Positions 10,196 through 22,779 of a stretch of DNA of 64,000 nucleotides are shown here, piece by piece. The translations under genes and the position numbers were made by a program. Under the pieces are notes generated by a model. That model searched no databases and had not been told where the DNA came from. It was given only the letters and a program-made list of their open reading frames with translations. The DNA is taken from NCBI GenBank assembly GCA_033439265.1, contig JAVTVX010000004.1:16071701-16135700 (forward strand), given 5' to 3'. The number at the start of each line of letters is the position of its first letter. Position 1 is the stretch's first letter. This stretch comes from Dillenia suffruticosa (taxonomy: Eukaryota > Streptophyta > Magnoliopsida > Dilleniales > Dilleniaceae).

Positions 10196-12030
10196 TGAAT
10201 GTATCGTCGTTTAGCTAGTGGAAATTTGAGAGATGAATTTGTTGAGGGCGTTAATGAGTTTTTGGATTTTGCTTGTGCTCAACATAATTTCATGGATAGA
10301 TCCAAAATTAGATGTCCTTACCATAAATGTCACAACCATAAATTCTTTAGTCAAGATGATGTCGTAGTGCACTTATTCTCAAGAGATTTTGTTGAAGGTT
10401 ACACCATATGAGTTTCTCACAGAGAAGTGAGAAACATAGGATCATTTCAAAGGCAATCGTCTAGACGTAGAGAAGATGTTCAGACCCCATATAGATCAAT
10501 GATTGTCGATGCATTAGGCCCTCAATATGATTGGAATTGCAATTATGATGAAATGAATGCGGACAATACTGACGTACCTAATCTGGAGGCAGCATTGTTT
10601 TATGAGTTGTTGAGAAGTGCCGACGAACCATTATGGAATGGATGTCAAATGTACACAACATTGTCTGTTGTGTCACAGTTGTTAAATTGTAAGTCAGACT
10701 TCAACATGAGTGGAGCCTATTTTGATCATTCAAATGGTATTATTCAAGCCATGTTACCCGAAGATTCAAAGATCCCAACAAATTTCTACGGAGCAAAGAA
10801 ACTTTTGAAAAAACTTAGACTTTGGTGACAAGATTGATATTTGTGAAAATTATTGCATGTTATATTATCAACAAAATCAAGATAAGACGAAGTGTGTTGT
10901 ATGTGGTCATCCTCGGTATAAAATAAGAAGTGTTGGTACTAGTAGAAGACAGAAAGTACCCAACTAGGTGTTACGATACTTGCCTCTTACACCAAAACTT
11001 CAAAGGCTTTACATGTCAAGAGCTATATCAGAGCACATGACATGGCATGCTAGAAATAAACGTAGTGATGATGAAGTTGTTACACACCCGGCCCATAGTA
11101 AAGCGTGGAAGCAATTTGATTGTATTCATCCATCATTCGCCTCCGAATCTCGAAATGTTCGCTTAGGGTTATGTACAAATGGATTTAATCTTTTTGGTCA
11201 GTCAACCATTCCATACTCTTGTTGGCCGGTATTTCTAACTGTATACAATTTGCCTCCTTCTATGTGTATGAAGCAGCCATTCATTTTCCTTAGTCTGATT
11301 ATTCTAGGCCCAAAAAATCCGATAAAGCATATTGATGTTTTTTTGAAACCTTTGATTGAAGAACTAAAAATGTTATGGACCGAAGTGTAAACACTTATGA
11401 TATTTTAAGAAAGCAAAACTTCCTTATGAGGGTAGCACTTTTATGGATAAATAAGTGGCTTTCTTGCTTATGCAATATTGTCTAGATGGAGCACTCATGG
11501 AAAGTTAGCTTGTCCTTATTGCATGGAGCACACAAAGTCATTTGTTCTTGCGAATGGTCGAAAGACATCATTTTTTTATTGTTATCGCCAATTTCTTCCT
11601 ATTGATCATCCATATCAGAAACAAAGTGATAAGTTTCAAAAAGGAAAAGTTGAGAACACTCAGCCACGTCCAAGACTGTCGGGGGAGGAGATGTTTTATC
11701 GAGTATCTTCTCTTCTAGATATTATATTTGGCACAAAATGCGATAAACAAACTATTCAAGGTTTTGGGGTTGAACAGAACTGGTTCAAAAGAAGTATTTT
11801 CTGGGAATTGCCTTATTGGAAAACACTTCTTATTTGTCATAACTTGGATGTGATGCATATTGAGAAAATGTGTTCGAGAATATGTTTAACACAGTTATGG
11901 ATGTTAAAGGAAAGACGAAGGACAACATTAATGCAAGATTGGATTTGGGCATGTATTGCAAATGGCCGGAATTAGAGTTGAAGCAAATCAATGGGAGGAC
12001 ATGGAAGCCAAAAGGTTTATACACATTAAA
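10196..12030 (+). pseudogene. CACTA transposase (TNPD-type), N-terminal and catalytic part
   Basis: Decayed first gene of the CACTA element. It opens at 10,199 with MYRRLASGNLRDEFVEGV and a Cys/His block, RCPYHKCHN, matching the transposase-associated domain. Next comes PLWNGCQMYTTLSVVSQLLN (about 10,630) and a zinc-like CVVCGHPRYK (about 10,893-10,922). The main En/Spm transposase block (Transposase_21 family) runs from LPLTPKLQRLYMSR (10,983) through RNVRLGLCTNGFNLFGQ and KLACPYCM (11,504) to NWFKRSIFWELPYWKT and HNLDVMHIEK (about 11,840-11,870). The frame is interrupted several times: a TGA where a Trp is usual at about 10,409, a frame change near 10,820, a TAG at about 10,965 and a TAA at about 11,389. 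No functional protein can come from it. In the family this protein cuts and joins element ends. Assignment is firm; introns were not mapped. Confidence 0.85.
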
Positions 12031-12960
12031 TAATGAATAAATTTTTTATGTATGTTACTGGGTAAAAAATTTGAAGTTCCCAAATGGATATGCTTCGAAC
12101 TTGGCCAGATGTGTTAACTTGGAGGAAGGTAAGTTTTATGGCATGAAGAGTCATTACTATCATATTTTCATGCAAAGATTGATACCGATTACCTTTCGTG
12201 ACCTGGTGCCTAACGCTGTTTAGGATGCTTTAACAGGGCTCAGTAATTTCTTTAGAGAATTATGTGCTACTGAGTTGCGTGTTCAACATATGGAGTTATT
12301 ACAGAGCAATATAGTTGTGATGCTATGCAAACTTGAGATGATCTTCCCCCATCATTCTTTGATAGTATGGAGCATTTGTCTGTTCACTTAGCATATGAAA
12401 CCAAGGTGGGAGGACCCATTCAATACAGATGGATATACCCATTTGAGAGGTAATATGTACAACTTATATTCAATTTACATTATATATTCCTTTTGCTAAT
12501 TATAGTTAAATAATGTTTAGGTGTATGTTTCATTTAAAGAAAAAAGTACGAAATCGAGCATGTGTTGAGAGCTCCATATGTGAGGACTATATTATTGAAG
12601 AGATTTCAACATTTTGCTCATTTTATTTTGAACCGCACATTGAAACAAAGTTGAATCGAGTTCCTTGAAATGATGATGGGGATTATCCTCAATCAATAGG
12701 GAGATTATCTATATTTTCTCTCTCAGGTCGAGCAATTGGGGAAAGTCATCGTAAATTTTTATCAGACTCAAAATACAAGGCTGCAGTTATATACATTTTA
12801 TTGAATTGTGTTGAACTCACTAATTTATAGAGTAAGTATCTTGGTCTCCTTGTAGTACTTGCTATTTCAGATTTCCATTTACTAGGTTATGATGTTTAAT
12901 TTCGTTCTTTTGAGTAGGATGTTTGATGATGTCGTTAGGGAACAAAATGCATTCATCACT
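12031..12960 (+). pseudogene. CACTA transposase, DUF4218-like middle part
   Basis: Continues the transposase gene after an intron-like gap. LKFPNGYASNLARCVNLEEG (about 12,071-12,130), then KSHYYHIFMQRLIPITFRDL, then MFHLKKKVRNRACVESSICE (about 12,528) and YFEPHIETKLNRVP match the DUF4218 module that follows the catalytic block in plant CACTA transposases. Stops interrupt it, for example in place of a residue near 12,220 and after RVP at about 12,668. Junctions such as AG|GTAATATG (12,448) and TTTAG|GTGTATG (12,521) look like intron borders. It belongs with the neighbouring blocks as one gene. Confidence 0.7.
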
Positions 12961-13168
12961 GATGCGCAACTAGAGAAAATACGTGAAGAAGAATTTGATA
13001 GTTGGTTGAGGCACTTTGTATGTACACCATTTCAACTTACTTCATAGTATATGTGTCTAATTACGATATCTAACTATTTTCTCTTTGTTGATTTTATTAA
13101 TAGGTAACAGATGATAGAATTTCCGTATAAAAAATGTCAGGGATATAGCACAAGGGCTATCACAATTA

Positions 13169-13921
13169 GTGAAATATTATAAGGGATATTTTGTTAACGG
13201 TTACAAGTTTCACACTCAGGATTATTGTTTAGGCAAATCAATAATGAATAGCGGTATATGTGTGAAAGGGAGTTGTTACAATAATTTTGAGCGTGACTTC
13301 TATGGCATGTTAGTTGAGATCATAGAGTTGGAATACTTTGGAGTTGGTAATAGGCTGATGCTATTTAACTGCATTTGGTATGATACTGAAAAATGAGTTA
13401 GGGTGCACCCTCGTCATGGCCTTATTGAAGTTAATCATATTTCAAGATTGCATTCGAATGAGCCTTTCATGTTGGTAACACAAGCACAACAAGTATACTA
13501 TACTTCCTATCCTTCTAAGAAGAGAAATAGAAATGACTGGTGGGTCGTATATAAGACTAAGGCTCGAGGGTGTGCTAATGATGGAATTACGGTACCGATT
13601 ATAGCTGAAAGCTTTTATCAAGAAGATGAACCATCAATTCCTCTTGTTGTTGATCCTACGACTGATCTTGATGATTCAAGGATTCTAATTTGTGGTTATA
13701 TGGAAGAGGTAAATACAATTGAACTTCTAGAAGATCAATATAACCACTTCGATTTGTCGGCAAATATTGAAGAAGAAGATGAAGATGATGAAGAAGAAGA
13801 AGCAGATGAAGAAGGGGAAGAAGAGGAAGAGATGTCTTCTTCTAAAACTAAGCACATTGAAGAAAATGATTCAGATGGTGGTGACGATGCATGGAATGAT
13901 TACACCTGTAACATTAAGTAA
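13169..13921 (+). pseudogene. CACTA transposase, DUF4216-like C-terminal part with acidic tail
   Basis: The 75-codon frame 13,169-13,396 (YYKGYFVNGYKFHTQDYC, then YGMLVEIIELEYFG and LFNCIWYD) and the 172-codon frame 13,403-13,921 (HPRHGLIEVNHISRLHSNEP, then FMLVTQAQQVYYTSYPSKK) form the DUF4216-type end of plant CACTA transposases. They are separated by one TGA at 13,394-13,396 with no frame change. The last 70 residues are an acidic run of Glu/Asp (about 13,760-13,835) followed by a Ser-rich stretch and the stop at 13,919-13,921. The acidic tail is longer than I would expect, but I cannot compare it directly. Confidence 0.75.
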
Positions 13922-14880
13922 ACATAAGAAACATAGTTTGCTCTAATATTTTCCTATTGATTTGTACAAATTTCCTACCTGTCCACTTTAATTTATTGTA
14001 GATTGTGATTAATATCTTTCTCTAATGTTTTCCTATTGTGATGCAGATCATGGTTAGTATTCTATAGAGACAGTCACTCTTCTCGTTGCCTTGAAGGTTT
14101 GCTATAGAGATAGGAACACAATTTTGAGAGGGAATCAGGAATCTCCACATATAACTCAAGTGTAAGGCCCTTTTTCACCCCTATAAATTTTGACTCAAAG
14201 AAAGCTGTGCTTGCTGTATGCACTGCCTTGACTCGAAAAAGAGCATAACCCAATAGAAACAAATCATTGACCCTACGGTAAACCATGTATATCTATGTGT
14301 TTGCGTGTCTACTTCCTTGCAAAGTTGTAGTATTACACAAAAGAAACTATCCTAGGTTTCAATGTTCAATAGGTAATACCCCTTGAAATTTTGAAAAATT
14401 GAAGGTTTTTTTTTTGTATATATGCAGCACTTTATGTTATTAATTTTCTGTTTTTTTATTATGTTTCATTCTTTATATTGCAGCCCACTCATATGTAAGG
14501 TTTATATGATATCAAAAAAGAGCATAATTGTGGAGACAAAAAAAAAAGAACAGTGGGTCTATTCTTTACACTGGATATGATGATTTAGTATTGCTGTATT
14601 CATACATCACGACACACTGCCATGCAGTACTTATGCAAACTTCTTGTTTTCACACTGAAAATCCCAGGATTTTGCTTATGCTTTAGCTGCATACCGTCCA
14701 TGAGAGGCATATATTTCCATTAAATTTGAAAATTCAACCTCTTCCCATGCTGTATATTGGTTTCTAGGGAAATGTTTTGTGGGAGGTATACAATGCACTT
14801 GGTGAATCTACAGCTATTCTCATTTCATCATGTACAATCATTTGATCTTAGATTTGTATATACAACTCTATTTCAGCTAA
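13922..14880. other. Spacer between the two CACTA genes; no gene recognised
   Basis: Downstream part of the transposase gene and upstream part of the second gene. AT-rich, with several short frames on both strands that match nothing I know. A TATA-like TTTGTATATATGC lies at about 14,412-14,424. No repeats stand out. Confidence 0.4.
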
Positions 14881-15338
14881 AGAAATATGGTCTGAGGCAG
14901 AGGATCTACCTCGAGGGGAAGCTCGAGAAGAGGGAGTGAGAGTAGTAGAGGGTCATTACATATAACTAATATCCCGGTGCCCATTGTTCAGCCAAAATAG
15001 TCAAGAGCTGAGGATGAGGGTATTGTAGATTCGTCATCCCCTCAAGGTAGAGGCCCAAACTGTGGGGCTGAGGTGCCACTCAATTCGGAGGGTAGAACCC
15101 TCATTGAACCCGCAAATCATACGTAAGAGAAATACTTCTTAATTTTTAATATTAGCATGTGAATGGTACTTTCTGTGTTTAATTAATACTAACTTATTAA
15201 TTTGTTGGTCAATAGTTTGTTGATCCTCATGTTATTCATTCAATTATTGAGGATCTTAAGGGATGTATTACTGGCATGCGGCGTACTTGGCGTATGGTGC
15301 CAAAGGATATCAAAGAGGGGCTTTGGGAGAAATTTCAG

Positions 15339-16741
15339 GTAACATCTCAATCTTCAAACAATGTTTCTAATAGTCCAGCTCTGTCCCAGTAAAACAGTTT
15401 CTGTATTGTACCAAAGAGAGGTCTCATTAAAGATGAATGCTATAAAAGAGACTTGCTTGGCTGATCCTTGTTTTTTAAACACTTTCAGATGTGCCTTTCC
15501 TGTCGAGGAAGAATAATTGCCCACTACTGTATTTTATGTCCACAAACTAAAATCATGTTCAACTTTACTTACATCCAACTTCATGCCCGTGGTCCATATA
15601 AAAGAGAGCTACCAAGACTATAGCATATGTGAAACCTGCCTACACATATACCCCAACAGTTAGGTAAAATGCAGCAGATTCTTAAGGATGCCCTGCATTT
15701 GTTTATCTACAATTTTTCCTTGCCATCTGCAAGAATGAGAAACAAAAACATTAAGAATTAATTGCTCTTAAACCACATGATGTTTGTCTATGTAAATACT
15801 AGAATACTGGCTTCGTTATGTGTCCTGCTAGCTCATCTTCTGCTTAAACATCTTGTCTCTGTTTATAATCCCCAACACATGAAAGTAATATGAGGCATCC
15901 TATAATGCAACAACCAAATAACAACAAACTACAATCTGTACAATCTTTGTGCTCTCTGCAAGGGTGTCAAATGCTAAAACAATTTCACATACAGAAAAGA
16001 AAAAAAAATGGCTAACGGTCATACCTAGAATCAACTATGCATACTTGTTTATTTGATGAATTTGAGTGAACCATCATGAGTAGAAATAAGCCATCTCATG
16101 TTAGAACAGTTGTATCATTGTGCGATGACAGCATTGGTGCTAACTTTCCATCTTCTTTTCCAACTGAATGAGGCTTCCAAATCATGCGCTTTGCATACCA
16201 GCATATATGCTGCAACATTGTTTCTCAATGTCTGAAAATGAAAGAATATTTACTACATGTCAATGAGTAGACCAATCTCTGCAAATGAGTGTTCAATTCA
16301 CTGCTCTCTACCAATGCATTGTTTGATGGTTTTTTCCAAAATACAGTTGTAAGTGCTAATTCACTGATGTGTACCATTTGATGGGATGTTGTTTTGTGGC
16401 AAAATAATGTTCTACATGCAACTTCACTGCTGTCCACGATTTCACTGCTGTCTACCAATTCATTTTGTATATGCACATTATGTGCAATTCATTATGCAAA
16501 TCACTCATGTCAACCAATTCATTGTATGGTGAGTTTTTTGGCTTTTCACTGCTCTCTACCAATTCATTTTGTATACGCTCATTATGTGCAATTCATTGTA
16601 CAAATCACTCATGTCAACCAATTCATTGTATGCTGAGTTTTTTGGCTTTTTATTGCTGTCTACCATCCTTGAGCCCTACATCCAACATATTGTTCCTCTT
16701 GAATTATCCAAGTTATTGTTCAGCTTACAGTGAGGAATTTA
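15339..16741 (+). other. Left part of the giant intron of the second CACTA gene
   Basis: No coding sequence recognised. It starts at a GT donor (15,339) and runs to the Ty3 insertion site; the remainder of the intron is 26,936-27,016. It contains the 104-bp tandem repeat listed separately. Confidence 0.55.
16442..16665 (+). repeat. 104-bp tandem repeat, about 2.1 copies
   Basis: Units start TCACTGCTGTCTACC at 16,442, TCACTGCTCTCTACC at 16,546 and a partial TTATTGCTGTCTACC at about 16,650. Each contains CAATTCATTTTGTAT, CATTATGTGCAATTCATT and GAGTTTTTTGGCTTTT. Copies differ by only a few bases, so the duplication is fairly recent. Confidence 0.85.
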
Positions 16742-18926
16742 TGTCACGCCCCAAACCGGGATCGTGAACAGCCGCCCGTTGCCCTTGGATGCCGACTGTA
16801 TTTTTACAGAAAATTGGGTATAACCTCCCCATAAATCGGAGGTTTCCCGTGTACAATTAATCCTGTATAATCAAAATTAACCTGTAATTTAAATAAATGG
16901 TCATCCCGGCCTTTCCAAAATCAACAAATACCACCGCCAGCATCCAGAACAACGCAAGGTTACAAGTTTCTAGGAATCCTAACCACAGACCTCTGCTGTC
17001 ATGCCCAACTAGAGCATGAACAGCCGCCACACAGAGTGGACCTAACTTTTATCTTATATACAATAATTTTCCCAAGTAACATTTAGATATGTACAATCGC
17101 CTTAATGCAAATGAAATATGAGAGTTAAATTATACAGTCATCCCAAAATAAGTACACGGCCAACTACGGACCTCAATGTCAAAAACTCGCAGGGTCGAAA
17201 CTAAATTAGAAGTAAATCTCACCGTCGGAATACCAAATCCGCTCTAGAGCCTGTAACGTCGCTCTATCACAATAAACCTGTCTGAGGAGGGAAAAGAGAG
17301 GGGTGAGTATCATGGAAGATACTCAGTGAGTGAGGGGGATAATATCAAGCATAAATAGTGTGGGTGAACCATTAGAGTGTCAAATAATATCATTTGAAAC
17401 AAAAATTTATACTTCACAGCAAAACATAATGTGTTTAGCAATTTGAAATCATTTAGTCAATCACACGATAACAAGTATATATGTATCCATTTAAAATCAA
17501 GTAACATCAGAGCGAGTCAAAAATGATCCTGACAAAGGTCAACCGAGAGCAAGGACAAGCGCATCGGAGGTTTTATTATGCATAGACTTTAAAACGCTCT
17601 CTACCCTGACGTTGGCCATGAGTTCGCTGGGGCTAACACATCAACGTGTATAGGACCCCGCCCGATACTAGACGGTGGCGTCACACACGTCCTCCCCCTA
17701 CGTGGGTTCAACCGGCCGCGCCTATAGCCTTTAGAATAAATGACGTTTGCGGATACCTCCTATAGAAGCGTATCCGGGCAACCCGTACCTCTACAAACGC
17801 CCTTCGTAGCTACGGAATCATCATAGTATCACAAAGGGCACAACGTCCCATAGTATCACAAGGGCACAACGTCCCACAAGTAAAATCATATCATCACATA
17901 ACTAGTGGGCGTCCGACCCACATAGTTCATCAAAGCATTTCAAGTTTGCGTGCCAATACGTTTCATCAAATCATTTCAAAACAGTATATTAATGCAACAA
18001 TAAAAAAGGAAATTTATCAATTTTCAAGTAATGGGACAAGTTTGGTTTTCATTTTAAACCATGGATGCATAGTCATCGTAAACATATTTCAAGACACTCC
18101 AATAATCACAAAACAGTTTTGAAATTCAATATCATACGTCAGATTAATGCATATCAAAAGCATGATTTATCGAAAACACGGCAGAAAACACGTTTTACTA
18201 TTTTCGCCCGTCGGGTTGGTCTAAAACCTGTAATATTTCCAAATTTCAAATATATTAGAAACAACTAAATTTCTAATACCAAACCCTAGAACTTCAACCA
18301 AATATAGTCGTTACCTGCAGTGAAGATGCAAATGAGCTCTCGAAGGGGAAAGCCGGTCGCGGGCTCGCAGACCATCACGGGCTCGCGGGGCCAGTAGGTT
18401 GGCGGGCTAGCGGGCTGGCCCGCTGGTGGGCTCGCAGGCTCTCAGCCCGGCTTGCTGGCAGCAGCGGGCTTCACGGGTCGCAGTGGGCTCACGGGTCAGC
18501 AATGGGTGCACGGGCCAAAATAGGTCGCGGGTTGCAGTGGGTCGCGGTTGGACTGAGCCTTGGGCCGCTAGTAGGCTGGCCCGTTCACGGGCTAGGGCTC
18601 ACGCTCACACAGAGGGTCGCGCTGGAGCGCACTGGCGCTCGTGCTGGGGTCGCGCTGGCTCGCGTGCTGGCTCGCACTGGGTCACGCGCTGGCTTGCGCG
18701 CTAGGTCGTGTGCTAGCTTGCGCGCTGGATTTCGGGAGATCGACGCAAAGCTCGTGATGGCTCGAGGCGGCAGCGCTCGCAGGAGGATGGATCTGCGCAA
18801 TGGCGTGCTCACGGGAGGGCGGCGCCCGCGGCAGGGAGGTCGCGTTGCGGCTGGGTGCGGTGGCGGAAGGGAGAGGCCACGGCGGAGGAGAAGAGAAAGA
18901 GAGAAGGAGGGAGAGAGGGAGAGAGG

Positions 18927-18962
<36 letters not shown>

Positions 18963-19065
18963 GAAAAAAGAGAGATTGGGGGGAAAAGAGGGATTGGGGC
19001 TTTTTTTTTAGCCCCAAATCCCGATTTTTTTTTCTTTTTTTTTTTTCTTTCTTTCTGGTGTTACA
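16742..19065 (-). repeat. 3' LTR of the Tekay-like element
   Basis: 2,324 bp. Plus-strand edges are TGTCACGCCCCAAACCGGG and TCTGGTGTTACA. It contains a GC-rich, Arg/Ala/Gly-coding-like segment at about 18,340-18,870 and a GA-rich tract at about 18,890-18,965. It has a block of about 70-100 bp (around 17,638-17,740) that the other LTR lacks. Confidence 0.9.
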
Positions 19066-20160
19066 TTTTCTAATCCCCTAAAATCAAGTTTCGTCCTCAA
19101 AACTAAAAGAAGACTAAACTGCAAATAAATTGGGGTACTGTCTCCTCATAGTCTCCTCGGGCTCCCAGGTCTCCTCCTTGACCTAATTACTCCTCCACAA
19201 AACTTTGACCAATGAAATTTCCTTACTCCGTAGCTTTTTGACCTGTCGATCGAGAATTGCCACAGGCTGAACTGGAAGACTAAGGTCCTCTCATAACTCA
19301 AGAGGTAGAGGCTCAAGTACATGAGAAGGATTGGTCATGTATTTCCTGAGTACTGAGACATGGAATACGTCATGAATACGGGAGAGTTCATCTGACAGTT
19401 CCAATCTATTTGCCACACTTCCGACCCTCTCAAGAATACGGAAGGGCCCAATATATTTTGGGGCACAACTTGCCCCGCTACCTGAACCGTATAACTCCCT
19501 TCCAAGGAGATATTCTCAAGAAAACCATATCCTCCGTAACAAACTCAAAAGGTCGCCGTCTACGATCAGAATACGTTTTCTGTCTGTCATGGGTGGCTTT
19601 CATTCGCTCATGGATAACCTTAATTTTATCCTTTGTTTGCTCAATCAACTCAACGCTGCTGAGACGTCGCTCTCCAACCTCATCCCAGCATATCGGGATG
19701 TGGCACTTCCTGCATACAGTGCCTCATACGAGGGCATCCATATACTGGCCTGATAACTGTTATTATATGCGAATTCGACCAGTGGAAGGTACCGATCCCA
19801 ACTACCCCGGAAATCCATCACAATGCCCTTAGCATGTCCTCAAGGGTCTGAATGGTCCTCTCAGACTGGCCGTCCGTCTGAGGATGATATGCTATACTGA
19901 AATTCAATCTAGTAACCAATGCCTCCTGCAACTTGGGCCAAAACCTAGATGTGAACCTGGGGTCCCTATCTGAAACAATCAACACAGGCACCCCGTGAAG
20001 TCGAACTATGGAATCAATGTAGAGACGTGTCAACGCCTCTAAAGAATAGTCACCGCGGATAGGGATGAAGTATGCAGATTTGGTGAGTCGATCGATAATC
20101 ACCCAAATCGTATCATGCCGTGTAGAAGTCCGCGGCAATCCCATCACGAAATTCATAGTA
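19066..20160 (-). pseudogene. Integrase core and chromodomain-like end of the Tekay-like pol
   Basis: The fossil pol region nearest the 3' LTR. The 19,818-20,156 segment encodes part of the integrase catalytic core ([20 protein letters not shown], then the [11 protein letters not shown] and [17 protein letters not shown] blocks). Toward 19,100 the minus strand keeps a C-terminal block like those of Tekay chromodomains. Broken. A purine-rich stretch before the 3' LTR (about 19,066-19,085) may be the polypurine tract. Confidence 0.75.
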
Positions 20161-20168
20161 ATATGCTC

Positions 20169-22204
20169 TCATTTCCACTCAGGAATGGGAAGAGGCTGCA
20201 GTGTGCCCGCTGGACGTTGATGCTCGGCCTTCACCTGCTGGCACACCAAGCATCGTGCCACAAATTCTGCTATATCCCTCTTCATGCCTGACCACCAATA
20301 GCTACCTCTGATGGTCCGGTACATCTTCGAACCCCCAGGATGCATAGCATATGCAGAAAAATGTGCTTCCTCAAGGATAGCACGTCGAAGATCACTATCG
20401 GCCGGGATGCACACTCTATCTCTGAATACCATGAGTCCATTATCACGGACTCTGAAGTCTCCGCCCTCAGCTCTGCGGACTCTATCCGCAAAACCCTGAA
20501 TCTCCTTATCTGTACTGTGGAGCTCTCTGATACGGTCGAACAAAGTCGGCCTGACCTCAAATCTGGCTAGTAAGCCTCCCTGATCATCGTTAGTCAAACT
20601 GACTCTTAAGGCTTGGAGTCCCACTAAACAAGAGAGGTAGGCTTTCTCTGTCGACTGTGAGGATGATACTGACTTCCGACTCAAGGCATCTGCTACAACA
20701 TTCGTCTTGACCGGATGATAGTCAATAATGAGGTCATAATCTTTGAGGAGTTCTAACCATCTCCTCTGTCTCAAATTCAGCTCATTTTGAGTAAATAGAT
20801 ATTTCAAACTCCTGTGATCTGTAAATACCCTGCAGGTCACCCCATAAAGATAATGCCGCCATATCTTCAATGCGAAAACTATGGCTGCCAACTCCAAATC
20901 ATGTGTCGGGTAATTAACCTCGTGTTTTTTCAGCTGTCGTGAGGCATATGTAATAAACCGACCATCTTGCATTAGAACACAACCCAATCCCTGTCGGCTA
21001 GAATCACTGCACATTGTATACTCCCGACTACTAATGGGAAGGGCTAAAATAGGAGCGGATGTCAACCGTTGTTTGAGCTCCTGAAAGCTCAACTCACAAC
21101 GATTATCCCAAACAAACTTGACCCCCTCCTAGGTCAATCTCGACAACGGAGCAGCTATCCGGGAGAATCTCTCTATAAATCTGCGATAATATCTGGCCAA
21201 ACCGAGAAAACTATGAATCTCGGTAATTGTTTGTGGTTGCTCCCACTTCACTATAGCCTCAACCTTCCACGGATCAACATAAATACCCTCTGCGGAAACA
21301 ATGCACCCCAAGAACCCAATTTGTCTATGCCAAAACTCACATTTCGAGAATTTGGCATATAGCTGCTTCTCATGGAGTATCTGCAATACCACCCGAAGGT
21401 GCTAACATGATCTTCATCGCTCCGTGAATATATCAAGATGTCTTCGATGAATACGATGACAAACCGATCCAAGTAGTCGTGAAAAAATCGATTCATCAAA
21501 TCCATGAAAGCAGCTGAGGCATTAGTCAACCCAAATGGCATGACTAAAAACTCATAATGGCCGTATCGGGTGCGAAAAGCTATTTTGGGCACATTTGCGG
21601 CCCGAATTCTCAACTGATGATAACCCGAACGGAGATCAATCTTAGAGAAAACCCTGACTCCCTGCAGCTGATCAAACAAATCATCTATACGTGGCAGGGG
21701 ATATCTGTTTTTTATGGTGGCTTTATTCAATTGTCTGTAGTCTACACAAATCCGAAATGTACCATCCTTTTTCCTTACAAACAGCACCGGAGCGCCCCAA
21801 GGTGAGGTGCTCGGACGAATAAACCCCTTGTCCAGAAGTTCCTGTAACTGAGTTTTAAGTTCTCTCAGTTCAGCAAGCGCCATTCTGTATGGCAGAATAG
21901 AAATAGGATTGATTCCCGGTACTAGATCAATCTCGAAATCGAACTCCCGAACTGGTGGTAATCCAGGAATCTCCTCGGGGAACACATCTAAAAATTCCTG
22001 CACCACAGGGATATCTTTAAGTCTCGGTCCCTCAATGGTGGTGTTGACAATATAAGCCAGATAAGCCGCACAACCATGGTATACCAAGCATCTGGCCTTC
22101 ATAACAGAGATAATACTGTGGGGCAACACTCGTCTCTCGCCCTGGAATACTAACGATGGCTGCTCGGACCTCCTAAACTCAACCTCCTTCGTGAAACAAT
22201 CCAT
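20169..22204 (-). pseudogene. Reverse transcriptase, RNase H and integrase zinc region of the Tekay-like pol
   Basis: Fossil pol. The 21,251-22,204 frame holds the linker after protease ([12 protein letters not shown]) and reverse transcriptase blocks ([51 protein letters not shown]). The 20,169-21,092 frame holds RNase H ([35 protein letters not shown]) and the integrase HHCC zinc domain (ending [16 protein letters not shown]). The order is diagnostic of Ty3. Broken. Confidence 0.85.
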
Positions 22205-22225
22205 GGAAGCCCGGTGTAAATTCAG

Positions 22226-22516
22226 TCAATCCATCCCCGGGATGGCATCAAAATCCGTGATAGGGAGCGAAATCAGATCTGCTTCTAATATTGCCTCCCC
22301 AACACCGACCTCACAGCCCTTATAGACTATATCTCGAATGATATGCTTGTCAAGAGGAGTGACTACCATAATCTCCTCATCAAGTGGTGAGAGAGGTCTA
22401 TCAGAATGGCGAGCGAACGTGTCGCTCACATGGTAAAAATTCGACTCGGTATCTATGAGAATACGAGCGTCGATACCGAATATTCGCATGGTACCTAAAA
22501 GTAAGAAAAAGATCAA
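22226..22516 (-). pseudogene. Protease region of the Tekay-like element
   Basis: A 96-codon minus-strand frame in the expected position between gag and reverse transcriptase. It contains the aspartic-protease-like block ARILIDTESNFYHVS. Fossil, part of the same broken polyprotein. Confidence 0.65.
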
Positions 22517-22779
22517 CTACATTTAAAATACGAAGAAAAAGTGAACAAATATATATATATATCAAATTCGTTAAGCTTCTAAAGCTTTTACTAGTCAAAA
22601 CTGTACATCGACATCATGATATACAATAAGCTCATACAGAAAGTACACAAAAGTACTACACTAAGGGGTCTACGGGAGGATTACCCAAAATAACATCAGA
22701 GTTTGCCTGTGTGTCCTCCTGTGTCATCACAAACACACGAGCTTGGACCCTAGGCTACTGTCGCGACGATCCTGGCACT

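Noticed and set aside
18426-19081. Long overlapping open frames on both strands, 92-169 codons
   Set aside because: They lie in a GC-rich low-complexity part of an LTR and recur in the partner LTR in shifted frames. Arg/Ala/Gly-rich and GA-tract translations are not a real protein.
19410-19832. 140-codon plus-strand frame
   Set aside because: Antisense shadow of the Ty3 integrase region on the minus strand.
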